A DNA stretch of 64,000 nt, taken from contig NZ_PDHO01000002.1 of assembly GCF_002887815.1 (NCBI RefSeq), forward strand, positions 186,001 to 250,000, written 5' to 3'. This document shows, piece after piece, positions 53,551 to 62,222 of this stretch. The notes beneath the pieces were generated by a model that saw only the letters and a program-made list of their open reading frames with translations, made no database searches and had not been told where the DNA came from. How positions within the stretch are numbered: the stretch's first letter is position 1; every line of letters begins with the position of its first letter. The DNA comes from Mycobacterium sp. ENV421 (lineage in GTDB: Bacteria > Actinomycetota > Actinomycetes > Mycobacteriales > Mycobacteriaceae). The translations under genes were made by a program, and so were the position numbers.

Positions 53551-54591
53551 ATGGGTACTGTGCCGATGCCTTCCAGCGCTTTCGCCTCCGACAACGCCGC
53601 TCCCGCACACCCTCGGGCGCTCGAGGCGATCCAGGCCGCCAATGACGGCGCTGTCATGTCCTACGGCGGTGACCCCATCACTCACCGCGCGGCCGAGCGG
53701 ATCCGGGACGTCTTCGACTCCCCCGGCGCCGATGTACTTTTCACCTTCACCGGCACCGGCGCGAACATCATCGCGCTGACGGCCGCCGTACGGCCCTGGC
53801 ATGAAATCCTCTGCAGCGACGTCGCCCACAGCCTGCTCGACGAGGCCGGCGGTCCGGTGCGGGTGTCCGGCGCCAGCCTCGTCGCGCTGCCCAGCGAGGA
53901 CGGCCTCATCGACCCGGCACTCCTGGATCGCCGCATCACCCGCCGCGGCGAGGTGCACCACTCCCAACCACGCATCGTCACCATCACCCAGTCCACCGAG
54001 AACGGCCGCGTCTGGCAGCCCGAGGCGATCGCAGAGTTCGTCGACCACGCGCACGACCTCGACCTGCTGGTCCATGTTGACGGCTCCCGAGTTGCCAATG
54101 CGATTGCAGCCCTGAATGTCTCGCCGCTGGATGCTGTCGGTGACGCCGACATCGTCACGGTGGGCGGTACCAAGAACGGCATGCTGTTCGGCGACGCGGT
54201 CTTGGTGCGACGCCCCGAACACTTCACCGGTATCGAGTTCGTCCAGAAGCAGATCGGCCACCTGGCCAGCAAACACCGCTATGTCGCAGCGCAATTCGAG
54301 GCCATGCTGACCGACGGCGCCTGGCTCGACACGGCCGCCCACGCGAATGCCATGGCCGGCAAGCTCAGTTCAGGCTTGACCGCACTCGGCCTGCGCCTGG
54401 CGTCGGCCACCGATGCCAATGAAGTGTTCGTCGACCTGCCCGCCGACGCGTTGGCGGCCGTGCGACAACACTTCGCCGTGCACGTCCCCGACCCGCACAA
54501 GCCCGCCGCCCGGTTCGTCTGTTCGTGGGCGACCACCGACACCGACGTCGATGCGGCCTTGGCGGCGCTTGCTCAGGCGAAGACGGTCTGA
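53551..54591 (+). CDS. ltaE: Low-specificity L-threonine aldolase family PLP enzyme
   Basis: 346 residues of the beta-eliminating lyase / threonine aldolase family. It cleaves threonine or allo-threonine into glycine and acetaldehyde. Landmarks are FASDNAAPAHPRALEAIQAA, the active-site LVHVDGSRVANA, and the PLP-binding Lys in VTVGGTKNGMLFGDAVL. ATG 53551 is chosen; ATG 53566 would give a slightly shorter protein. It is convergent with the AhpD-like gene (19-base overlap). Confidence 0.87.
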   Translation: MGTVPMPSSAFASDNAAPAHPRALEAIQAANDGAVMSYGGDPITHRAAERIRDVFDSPGADVLFTFTGTGANIIALTAAVRPWHEILCSDVAHSLLDEAGGPVRVSGASLVALPSEDGLIDPALLDRRITRRGEVHHSQPRIVTITQSTENGRVWQPEAIAEFVDHAHDLDLLVHVDGSRVANAIAALNVSPLDAVGDADIVTVGGTKNGMLFGDAVLVRRPEHFTGIEFVQKQIGHLASKHRYVAAQFEAMLTDGAWLDTAAHANAMAGKLSSGLTALGLRLASATDANEVFVDLPADALAAVRQHFAVHVPDPHKPAARFVCSWATTDTDVDAALAALAQAKTV

Positions 54592-55415
54592 CCGTCCTCG
54601 TCGATGAGGTAGCGCTCGGTGCCCTCCTCGACGCGGGCCTGATCGGCTTTCAACGACACCGCGATCTTGTTGCTGGCATTGCGCATCACGTCCAGCGTCA
54701 GCTCGCGGGCCTGCTCCTGCGAGAAGTGCTCCCGCACACCGGAAGCCACCGCCGGACTGATCCGCGCCGGCGACCAGATCAGCGCGTCGGCGTAGCGCAG
54801 CGCCGCCTTGTGCGCATCGGTCAGCAGCTCGGAAGACTCGAAGTGCTCGATGTCGTCGTACATCGATTCGCTGCCACCGGCGTCCAGGGCCTTGCTCTCC
54901 CGCAGCGATTTGCACAGCCGGCAGTTGTGCGCGACAGCTCCGCGTAGCCGCACCACCTCGGTGGTGACCGGGTCCAGCGACCGCAGCCGCGCCACCCCGG
55001 GCAGCAGCTGGTTGAACAACACGTCACCGGCGTCGATGCTCGGATCCCACACCGGTACGTCGGGCACCCAGCCGACCGGCAACCCGAGCACCTCCAACCC
55101 GGTGCGCACCCGCGGCAGGAAATCGGCGAAGAACATCTGGATCACCGCCGCGAAGCTCGCCGCACCCAGCGCACCGGTCAACGCCTCCCGCTGGCGATCG
55201 GAGATCGCCGACACATCGACGCTGAACTGCTCGGCGAACTCGGCCACCACCTTCTCGGCGTCCGACTCGGGCGCGCTCAGCGGGGTTTGCGCGGGCAGCG
55301 GAGTCAGCGAGAGGGTGTCCCCACAGGTGGTGCGGATCAACCCCACCAGCCGCTGCAGGTCGGCCGGTGATTGCACCACCAGCTGGGTCAGGACAGCGTC
55401 GAGATCATCGGCCAT
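54573..55415 (-). CDS. Carboxymuconolactone decarboxylase / AhpD-like protein
   Basis: 280 residues. The CMD/AhpD active-site motif HNCRLCKSLRESKA contains the CxxC pair used in peroxide or thiol chemistry. The surrounding VTTEVVRLRGAVA and LLTDAHKAALRYADALIWSP are typical of the fold. The first 100 residues add a helical extension absent from classical AhpD. Redox activity is likely; the partner is unknown. It sits just downstream of tldE with seven bases between. Confidence 0.82.
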   Translation of the reverse strand: MADDLDAVLTQLVVQSPADLQRLVGLIRTTCGDTLSLTPLPAQTPLSAPESDAEKVVAEFAEQFSVDVSAISDRQREALTGALGAASFAAVIQMFFADFLPRVRTGLEVLGLPVGWVPDVPVWDPSIDAGDVLFNQLLPGVARLRSLDPVTTEVVRLRGAVAHNCRLCKSLRESKALDAGGSESMYDDIEHFESSELLTDAHKAALRYADALIWSPARISPAVASGVREHFSQEQARELTLDVMRNASNKIAVSLKADQARVEEGTERYLIDEDGQTVFA

Positions 55416-55422
55416 CTGCCGA

Positions 55423-56784
55423 TTATTGCGCCTGGCTCACCGACGACATGTGGAAGTCGGGGATTCGCAGCGTCGGCATCACCGCGCGGGTCGCCCAGTC
55501 GCCCCACTCGCGGGGCAACGTCTGCTCGGGCACCCCGGCCTCGGTGGCGCGCCGCAGCAGATCCAGCGGGCTCTCGTTGAAGCGGAAATTGTTGACCGCC
55601 CCGGTGACTTCGCCGTCCTCGATCAGGTACACCCCGTCGCGGGTCAACCCGGTCAGCAGCAGGGTGGTCGGATCGACGGTGCGGATGTACCACAGCGTGG
55701 TCAGCAGCAGCCCGCGCTCGGTGGATGCCACCATGTCCGCCAAGTCGGCGCTGCCGCCGGTCATCAGCAGGTTGTCGGCCGGCACCGCGACCGACGTCCC
55801 GAACTCGGCGGCCGCCGCCCGCGGGTAGGCCAGCGCGTTGATGACGCCGTCGCGGATCCAGTCCACCCGCCCGATGTCGAGCCCGTTGTCGAAGACCGAG
55901 ATCGTCTCCGAACCGCTGGTGGCCGCGACGAACGGCGCGCACTCCAGTCCCGGTGCGAACGGATCGGAGTACATCGTCAGCGGCAGTTCGGTGAGCCGCT
56001 CCCCGACCCGCGTTCCACCGCCGGGAGCCGACAACGCCGTCCGGCCCTCCTGGGCGCCGCGACCGTCCATCGACCAGCCGAGGTAGATCATCATGTCGGC
56101 CACCGCGGACGGCGGCATCAGGGTTTCGTAGCGGCCGGCCGGCAGCTCGACGGTCCGATTGGCCCAGCCGAGTCGCATCGCCAGATCGTCGAGCAGCGTG
56201 TCGGTGGGCACCTCGGTGAACCATGGCGTGCTGATGCCCGCCCACGCGCTGGCACCGTCGCGTTTGGCGTTGATCTCGACGGTTCCGGTGGGCTGGGTGA
56301 AGCGGCGGCGGATCCCGGTCGAGGTGGCCAGAAACGTCGTCTCGACGACGTGGTGGGCGTAGCCGTACAACCGGTCGGTGCGCCCGAACCCGCCCGACAG
56401 TGATTCGGCGACATCGGCGAACACCTCGGCCCCGGTCTCCGCAATCGACTCGTTCCAGTCGTCCGGGGTGCCGCTGCCGGTCAGCAGCGGCGCACTGTCG
56501 CGGGCGTCGGGAGCGGCGTGGGCGGCGTGTTCGGCGGCGGCCACCAACATCGCGATCGCCGCGGGGTTGACGTCGCTGCTGCGGACCGCGCCGGTATGCG
56601 ACGTATCACCTTTGCGGACAATCGAAATCACGGTGGTCGACCGGGTGGTCGAGACACCGTTGGTGGTCATCGAGTTCCCCGCCCACCGCAGCGAGGCCTC
56701 GGCCCGATCGGTGACGATGACGATCGTCTCGTCGACGGTGGCGGCCTGCAATGCCAACTCGACGACCTGCTGGGCGGGGATCAT
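55423..56784 (-). CDS. tldE: TldE/PmbA-like metalloprotease subunit
   Basis: 453 residues of the TldD/PmbA superfamily without an HExxxH site, as expected for the TldE (PmbA) partner. Visible family segments are EASLRWAGNSMTTNGVSTTR, the beta-sandwich region YSDPFAPGLECAPFVAATSG, FDNGLDIGRVDWIRDGVINA and LLTGLTRDGVYLIEDGEVTG. It forms a heterodimer with TldD and degrades unfolded peptides in E. coli. The start overlaps the tldD stop (ATGA). Corresponds by context to the Rv2314c position. Confidence 0.9.
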   Translation of the reverse strand: MIPAQQVVELALQAATVDETIVIVTDRAEASLRWAGNSMTTNGVSTTRSTTVISIVRKGDTSHTGAVRSSDVNPAAIAMLVAAAEHAAHAAPDARDSAPLLTGSGTPDDWNESIAETGAEVFADVAESLSGGFGRTDRLYGYAHHVVETTFLATSTGIRRRFTQPTGTVEINAKRDGASAWAGISTPWFTEVPTDTLLDDLAMRLGWANRTVELPAGRYETLMPPSAVADMMIYLGWSMDGRGAQEGRTALSAPGGGTRVGERLTELPLTMYSDPFAPGLECAPFVAATSGSETISVFDNGLDIGRVDWIRDGVINALAYPRAAAAEFGTSVAVPADNLLMTGGSADLADMVASTERGLLLTTLWYIRTVDPTTLLLTGLTRDGVYLIEDGEVTGAVNNFRFNESPLDLLRRATEAGVPEQTLPREWGDWATRAVMPTLRIPDFHMSSVSQAQ

Positions 56785-58298
56785 GCGTGGCCCGCTTCCT
56801 CGCGCGTGTTGAGCACGTTCACCCCGCGGAACAACGCCGACGGGCAGCCGTGGCTGACGGCGGCCACCTGACCGGGCTGGGCCTTGCCGCAGTTGAACGC
56901 CCCGCCGAGACGCCAAGTCTGCGGCCCGCCAACGGCTTCCATCGAATTCCAGAAATCGGTGGTGGTGGCCTGATACGCCACGTCGCGCAGCTGGCCGTCC
57001 AGCCGTCCGTCGCGGATCCGGTAGAACCGCTGGCCGGTGAACTGGAAGTTGTAGCGCTGCATGTCGATCGACCAGGACTTGTCGCCGACGATGTAGATGC
57101 CGTCCGAGACCCGGGAGATCAGGTCCTCGGTGCTCAGATCCTCGGCGCCGGGCTGCAGCGAGACGTTGGCCATCCGCTGGATCGGGACGTGGTGTGGGGA
57201 GTCGGCATAGCTGCAGCCGTTGGACCGGGCGTGGCCCAGCCGCGGCGCGAACACCCGGTCGAGTTGGTAGCCGACGAAGATGCCGTCGCGCACCAGATCC
57301 CAGCTCTGGGCGGCCACTCCCTCGTCGTCGTATCCAATTGTGGCCAAACCGTATTCGACAGTGCGATCAGCGGTCACCGTCATCACCGGCGAGCCGTAGC
57401 GCATCGTGTTCAGCTTGTCCGGGGTGGCGAACGAGGTACCCGCGTAGGCGGCTTCGTAGCCGATCGCTCGGTCGTATTCGGTGGCGTGGCCGATGGATTC
57501 GTGAATGGTCAGCCACAGGTTGGTGGGGTCGATCACCAGATCGGTCGGCCCCGCCACCACCGTCGGCGCCTTGGTCTTCTCGGCGAGCAGGCTGGGCAGC
57601 TCGGCCAGTTCGGTACTCCAGTTCCAGACCTCGTCGCCGGCCACCGCCTCCCAGCCGCGGGCGGTCGGCGGGGCCAGCGTGCGCATCGACTCGAAGCTGC
57701 CGGCCGCCGCGTCGACGGCCACCGCGTCCAGCGCCGGCTGCAGCCGCACCCGCTGCTGGGTGATCGACGAGCCGAAGGTGTCAGCGTAGAACGTCTGCTC
57801 CTTGACGGTCATCACCATCGCCGAGACGTGATCCACCCCGTCCGACGCCATTAAACGACCCGAGTACTCCCCCAGCAGAGCGATCTTGTCGGCGGTCGGC
57901 ACGGTGAACGGGTCGATTCCGTAATTCGACACCCACGTCACATCGCTGTAGACCGGTTCGGCCGCCAACTCGATGCGCTCGGCGTTCAGCAGCGCAAGCG
58001 TGGTGGCGACCTGGACTGCGCGGCGTGCGGTGTCCGCGGCGACCTCGGGCGCAAGCTCGGCGTGCGAGGCGAACCCCCAGGTTCCGTCGACGATCACCCG
58101 CACAGCCAGCCCGATCTCGCGGTCGGTGACCGCGCTCTGCAGCTCGCCGTCGCGCAGCTGGACCACCTCGCTGGTGATCGCGTGGATCCGCAGATCGGCG
58201 TAGCTGGCGCCGGCGGCACGAGCCGCCGACAGGGCAGCGTCGGCCAGCGCATGGCGCGGCAGGGCCAGAAAGTCGGCGTCAACGTCGCGAGGACTCAC
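56781..58298 (-). CDS. tldD: TldD-like zinc metalloprotease subunit
   Basis: 505 residues. The catalytic zinc site is HESIGHATEYDR (HExxxH), followed by YGSPVMTVTADRTVEYG and the C-terminal barrel. TldD supplies the active site of the TldD-TldE protease, which cleaves short unstructured peptides and matures some RiPP precursors. The pair is divergent from uspA; the same tldD/tldE-uspABC order is remembered for M. tuberculosis Rv2314c-Rv2318. Confidence 0.92.
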   Translation of the reverse strand: MSPRDVDADFLALPRHALADAALSAARAAGASYADLRIHAITSEVVQLRDGELQSAVTDREIGLAVRVIVDGTWGFASHAELAPEVAADTARRAVQVATTLALLNAERIELAAEPVYSDVTWVSNYGIDPFTVPTADKIALLGEYSGRLMASDGVDHVSAMVMTVKEQTFYADTFGSSITQQRVRLQPALDAVAVDAAAGSFESMRTLAPPTARGWEAVAGDEVWNWSTELAELPSLLAEKTKAPTVVAGPTDLVIDPTNLWLTIHESIGHATEYDRAIGYEAAYAGTSFATPDKLNTMRYGSPVMTVTADRTVEYGLATIGYDDEGVAAQSWDLVRDGIFVGYQLDRVFAPRLGHARSNGCSYADSPHHVPIQRMANVSLQPGAEDLSTEDLISRVSDGIYIVGDKSWSIDMQRYNFQFTGQRFYRIRDGRLDGQLRDVAYQATTTDFWNSMEAVGGPQTWRLGGAFNCGKAQPGQVAAVSHGCPSALFRGVNVLNTREEAGHA

Positions 58299-58336
58299 GT
58301 GCTACACGGTAACGGGCGGCTCGGTGACCCGCTTTA

Positions 58337-59218
58337 ATGGCCAAGGTGATGACTCGGCGTGTGCGCTCGACCCTGCTGGGGTACGCGCTGCTCGCACCGA
58401 GCCTGTTCGGGGTCGTCTGCTTCCTGTTGCTGCCCATGCTGGTGGTGGTGTGGCTGAGCCTGCACCGCTGGGATCTGCTGGGGCCCATCCGCTATGTGGG
58501 GCTGGACAATTGGCGTTCGGTGCTCACCGACGCCGGCTTCGGCAACTCCCTGCTGGTGACGCTGGCGTTCATTGCGATCGTGGTTCCGGTGCAGATCGTG
58601 CTGGGTCTGGTCGCCGCGGCGCTGTTGTCCCGCGAGCTGCCGGGTAGCGGCGTGTTCCGCACCGTGTACGTGGTGCCGTGGGTGTGCTCGCCGCTGGCGG
58701 TCGCGGTGCTGTGGCATTGGATCCTGGCGCCGACCGACGGAGCCGTCAGCACCGTGTTGGGGCATCGCGTCGAGTGGCTGACCGATCCCGGGCTGGCGTT
58801 GCCGGTCGTCTCCGCGGTGACGGTGTGGATGAACGTCGGCTACGTGACGCTGTTCTTCCTGGCCGGGATCCTGGCGATTCCGCCGCAAATCCACGCCGCG
58901 GCCCGCCTCGACGGCGCGACGAGCTGGCAGCGGTTCTGGCACATCACGCTGCCGATGCTGCGACCGACATTGTTCTTCGTCTCGGTGACCGGCGTCGTCA
59001 GCGCGGCGCAGGTGTTCGACACGGTGTACGCGCTGACCGGTGGCGGGCCCGCCGGGCGCACCGATCTGGTGGCGCACCGAATCTATGCCGAGGCGTTCGG
59101 CGCCGCCGCGATCGGCCGGGCAGCGGTGATGGCGCTGGTGCTGTTCGTCATCCTGGTCGGCGCAACGATCGTCCAGCACCTCTACTTCCGGCGGCGGATC
59201 AGCTATGACCTCACGTAA
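58337..59218 (+). CDS. uspA: Sugar ABC transporter permease UspA
   Basis: 293 residues, about six membrane helices, of the MalF-like CUT1 permease group. The EAA loop is visible as AAARLDGATSWQRFWHITLP. Helix-rich segments GYALLAPSLFGVVCFLLLPM and VPWVCSPLAVAVLWHWILAP fit the family. UspABC imports amino sugars such as chitobiose-type or related compounds in mycobacteria; an external ATPase is needed because none is encoded here. The stop overlaps uspB by 14 bases. Confidence 0.9.
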   Translation: MAKVMTRRVRSTLLGYALLAPSLFGVVCFLLLPMLVVVWLSLHRWDLLGPIRYVGLDNWRSVLTDAGFGNSLLVTLAFIAIVVPVQIVLGLVAAALLSRELPGSGVFRTVYVVPWVCSPLAVAVLWHWILAPTDGAVSTVLGHRVEWLTDPGLALPVVSAVTVWMNVGYVTLFFLAGILAIPPQIHAAARLDGATSWQRFWHITLPMLRPTLFFVSVTGVVSAAQVFDTVYALTGGGPAGRTDLVAHRIYAEAFGAAAIGRAAVMALVLFVILVGATIVQHLYFRRRISYDLT

Positions 59219-60017
59219 CGCGTTGATCTACCTGGGTCTGCTGGCCGGTGCAGTGATCACCCTGGCCCCGTTCGGGCTGGGCCTGTTGACGTCGTTCACC
59301 TCGGCGCAGCAGTTCGCCACCGGCACTCCGCTATCGCTACCGAGCCCGCCGACGTTGGCCAACTACAGCGCGTTGGGCGATGCCGGATTCGGCCGGGCGT
59401 TGGCGGTGACAGCGCTGATGACGGCCATCATCACACTGGCGCAGCTGACGTTCTCGGTCCTGGCCGCTTACGCATTCGCCCGCCTGGAGTTCACCGGCCG
59501 CGACGCCATGTTCTGGATCTACATCGCGACGCTGATGGTCCCCGGCACGGTGACCGTGGTGCCGCTGTATCTGATGATGGCCGAGCTGGGCTTGCGGAAC
59601 ACGTTCTGGGCGTTGGTGTTGCCGTTCGTGTTCGGCTCCCCCTACGCGATCTTCCTGCTGCGCGAGTACTTTCGCGGCATCCCCGCCGACCTGGTCAACG
59701 CCGCCCGGCTGGACGGGGCCAACACCCTCGACGTCCTTGTACACGTGGTGTTGCCGGCTAGCAAGCCGATCCTGGTGACCCTGACCCTGATCACCGTTGT
59801 CAGTCAATGGAATTCGTTCATGTGGCCGCTGGTCATCACCAGCGGCGGCACCTGGCGGGTGCTCACCGTCGCGACCGCGGGGTTGCAGACCCAGTACAAC
59901 GCCCAGTGGACGCTGGTGATGGCGGCGACGACGGTGGCGATCGTTCCGCTGATCGCGCTGTTCCTGGCGTTCCAACGCCAGATCGTCCGCTCGATCGTCG
60001 TCACCGGGCTGAAATGA
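59205..60017 (+). CDS. uspB: Sugar ABC transporter permease UspB
   Basis: 270 residues, MalG-like partner permease. The EAA loop is NAARLDGANTLDVLVHVVLP, and the typical closing block VVSQWNSFMWPLVITSGGTW is present. The ATG lies inside the uspA end. The TGA overlaps an ATG, but that ATG opens a 38-codon ORF rather than uspC, because a duplicated segment separates the two genes. Confidence 0.9.
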   Translation: MTSRNALIYLGLLAGAVITLAPFGLGLLTSFTSAQQFATGTPLSLPSPPTLANYSALGDAGFGRALAVTALMTAIITLAQLTFSVLAAYAFARLEFTGRDAMFWIYIATLMVPGTVTVVPLYLMMAELGLRNTFWALVLPFVFGSPYAIFLLREYFRGIPADLVNAARLDGANTLDVLVHVVLPASKPILVTLTLITVVSQWNSFMWPLVITSGGTWRVLTVATAGLQTQYNAQWTLVMAATTVAIVPLIALFLAFQRQIVRSIVVTGLK

Positions 60018-60140
60018 GCTGGCCGCCCTCGCCAATGAGATGGCCCCACCCGCCGAGATCGACGTCATGGCTGCGGTCGAGCCGATTTCACAACCCTGGT
60101 GTCGATCTCGACGAGGGTGTGACCAAATGAGCTGGCCGCC
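60012..60140 (+). repeat. 16-base direct repeats flanking an inserted segment at the uspB-uspC junction
   Basis: AAATGAGCTGGCCGCC occurs at 60012-60027 and again at 60125-60140. Each copy contains an ATGA stop/start overlap and the codons for MSWPP. The 97 bases between carry a partial third copy (AATGAGATGGCCCC near 60034) and two inverted repeats: CGAGATCGAC with GTCGATCTCG, and TCACAACCCT with AGGGTGTGA. It looks like a duplication or a small palindromic element inserted into the junction. Confidence 0.7.
60014..60130 (+). CDS. 38-codon ORF in the inserted uspB-uspC segment
   Basis: The frame from ATG 60014 encodes MSWPPSPMRWPHPPRSTSWL and continues to the TGA at 60128-60130. It overlaps the uspB stop at one end and the uspC ATG at the other, both as ATGA. 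Pro, Arg and Ser dominate, and no domain or membrane helix is seen. It may simply be a by-product of the duplication that keeps ribosomes moving from uspB to uspC. Confidence 0.35.
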   Translation: MSWPPSPMRWPHPPRSTSWLRSSRFHNPGVDLDEGVTK

Positions 60141-61401
60141 ACGGTTCTCCACCCGAATGCTGGCCGGGCTGATCGCGGTCGCCGTGGTGCTGGTCTCCGC
60201 GGCCCTGGTGCTGGGCCGCACAGGCGAACCGTCGGGCACGACCGTGGTCACCGTGCGACTCTGGGATCCGCAGGTGGCGGCCGCCTACGCCGAGTCCTTC
60301 ACCGAATTCAGCCGTACACACCCGGACATCGAGGTGCGCACCAACGTCGTCCCCTACGCCAGTTACTTCACCACCCTGCGGACCGACGTCGCAGGCGGCG
60401 GCGCCGACGACATCTTCTGGCTCAACAACGCGAACTTCGCCGAATACGCCGACAACCACCGGCTGATGTCGGTGACGCCGAGCCCGGACTGGGACCGGTC
60501 GGTCACCGCTCAATTCACCCGGGGCGGCGCACTGTGGGGCGTGCCGCAACTGACCGACGCCGGAATCGCCCTGTACTACAACGCCGATCTGCTGGTCGCC
60601 GACGGCGTCGACACCGCCGCACTGAACTCGCTGCGCTGGGATCCCGACCCGAGCGTCGACACCCTGCGGCCCCTACTCAAGCGCCTCACCCACGGCAGGC
60701 AGTGGGCGTACAACGCCGCCAACGACTTACAGGCCATCTACCTCAACTACATCGGCTCGGCGGGCGGGGTGTTCTCCGACGGCGACCGGTTCGCCTTCGA
60801 CAACCCGCAGGCCGCCACCGCGTTCCGCTATGTCGTCGGGCTGATCAACACCGATCGGGTCGCCCCGCCCGCGTCGGACACCAACGACAACGGCGACTTC
60901 TCCCGCAACCAGTTTCTATCCGGGCGGATGGCGCTGTTCCAGTCGGGCACTTACAACCTGGCCCAGGTCGCCGAGCGGGCGACGTTCCGCTGGGGCGTGG
61001 CGATGTTGCCGGCCGGACCGGCGGGACGGGTCAGCGTGACCAACGGCATTGTCGCCGCGGGCAATCCCGTCAGCCGTCACCCCGACGCGGTGCGCGAGGT
61101 ACTGGCCTGGCTGGGCAGCGAACGCGGCAACTCCTATGTCGGCCGCCACGGCGCCGCCATCCCGGCGGTGCTGCCGGCCCAGCAGGAGTACTTCGACTAC
61201 TGGTCAGCGAAGGGCGTTGACGTGACGCCGTTCTTCCGGGTGCTCGACGGCCCGCGCATCGCCGCGCCGGGCGGATCGGGCTTCGCCGCCGGGTATCAGG
61301 CGATCAAGCCGTACTTCGACCAAATGTTCCTGGGCAGAACACCCGTCGCGGATGCACTGGCCGGCGCCCAGGAGGCGGCCAACACCGCGGCGTCGCGCTA
61401 G
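60127..61401 (+). CDS. uspC: Sugar ABC transporter substrate-binding protein UspC
   Basis: 424 residues from ATG 60127. A family 1 extracellular solute-binding protein: [34 protein letters not shown] and [20 protein letters not shown]. The N-terminal hydrophobic segment ([20 protein letters not shown]) lacks a lipobox cysteine, so the protein is probably membrane-anchored by an uncleaved helix. This differs from its usual description as a lipoprotein. It binds the sugar for UspAB. Confidence 0.88.
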   Translation: MSWPPRFSTRMLAGLIAVAVVLVSAALVLGRTGEPSGTTVVTVRLWDPQVAAAYAESFTEFSRTHPDIEVRTNVVPYASYFTTLRTDVAGGGADDIFWLNNANFAEYADNHRLMSVTPSPDWDRSVTAQFTRGGALWGVPQLTDAGIALYYNADLLVADGVDTAALNSLRWDPDPSVDTLRPLLKRLTHGRQWAYNAANDLQAIYLNYIGSAGGVFSDGDRFAFDNPQAATAFRYVVGLINTDRVAPPASDTNDNGDFSRNQFLSGRMALFQSGTYNLAQVAERATFRWGVAMLPAGPAGRVSVTNGIVAAGNPVSRHPDAVREVLAWLGSERGNSYVGRHGAAIPAVLPAQQEYFDYWSAKGVDVTPFFRVLDGPRIAAPGGSGFAAGYQAIKPYFDQMFLGRTPVADALAGAQEAANTAASR

Positions 61402-62222
61402 ATAGCGGCGAGCACCGTCACCTGCAGGCCGACCGACACCACGCACACCAGCGCGGAGATCGCCAAGACCACCCAGTCGGCGCGCTTGGGCCCCGACGGC
61501 GCCGCCGAGATCGTGCCGGTCCCGCCGCGCGCAGTGATCGCGTCACCCATCTCGTCAGCGCGCCGAAGCGCCACTGTGACGCCCGCCGACATCAGGTCCA
61601 CCATCTCGATGGCCCACCGCCGGCGCCGGGCCCGCCGACTGGTCAGCACCGGGCGGGGCCGCAGCCGTCGCGCGGCGTAGAGCAACCGGAACTCGTCGAG
61701 CAGCATCGGAAATGCCCGCAGCGACAAGGCAAGAGCCACCGCCCAGTCGTCAACCGGGATGCGGAAGAATTTCAGCGGCCTGCCCAGTCGCGCCACCGCT
61801 GGCGCGATATCGGCGACGTTCGTCGTCCACGACACCATCATCCCCAACGCCAGCAGCACGATCGCCACCACGGTGATGCGCACGAACTTCAGCAGCCCAC
61901 CGAGTTCAAAGGCGTGGGACGCCAGATGCAGCACCGGCGCTCCACCACCCAGCGTCGCGGTCACCGCGCCGAGCAGCAGCAATAACCACAGCCACTTGGG
62001 TACTGACGGCAGCACACCGCGCGGGATGCGGGCCATCCGGATCGCGGTGCCGATGAGGATCGCGACCAGAGCGATCGGCACCCAATCCGGATAGAACGCC
62101 AACAGTGCCGAGAAACCGAGGACCACAACCAGTTTGGTGCCGGCCCACAGCTCGTGGATCGGTGACGTGCCCGGCACCGGACGCAACAGCACCACCGGGC
62201 GGGGCTGGCGCGCGGTCGTCAC
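61398..62222 (-). CDS. ECF-type transporter T component (CbiQ-like)
   Basis: 274 residues from GTG 62222, which overlaps the ATPase stop (GTGA). At least five membrane helices are visible. The two coupling-helix Ala-Arg signatures appear in [11 protein letters not shown] and AITARGGTG, characteristic of energy-coupling-factor T proteins. It links the ATPases to a substrate-specific S component. It corresponds by position to Rv2325c. The gene ends four bases inside uspC on the other strand. Confidence 0.87.
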   Translation of the reverse strand: MTTARQPRPVVLLRPVPGTSPIHELWAGTKLVVVLGFSALLAFYPDWVPIALVAILIGTAIRMARIPRGVLPSVPKWLWLLLLLGAVTATLGGGAPVLHLASHAFELGGLLKFVRITVVAIVLLALGMMVSWTTNVADIAPAVARLGRPLKFFRIPVDDWAVALALSLRAFPMLLDEFRLLYAARRLRPRPVLTSRRARRRRWAIEMVDLMSAGVTVALRRADEMGDAITARGGTGTISAAPSGPKRADWVVLAISALVCVVSVGLQVTVLAAI

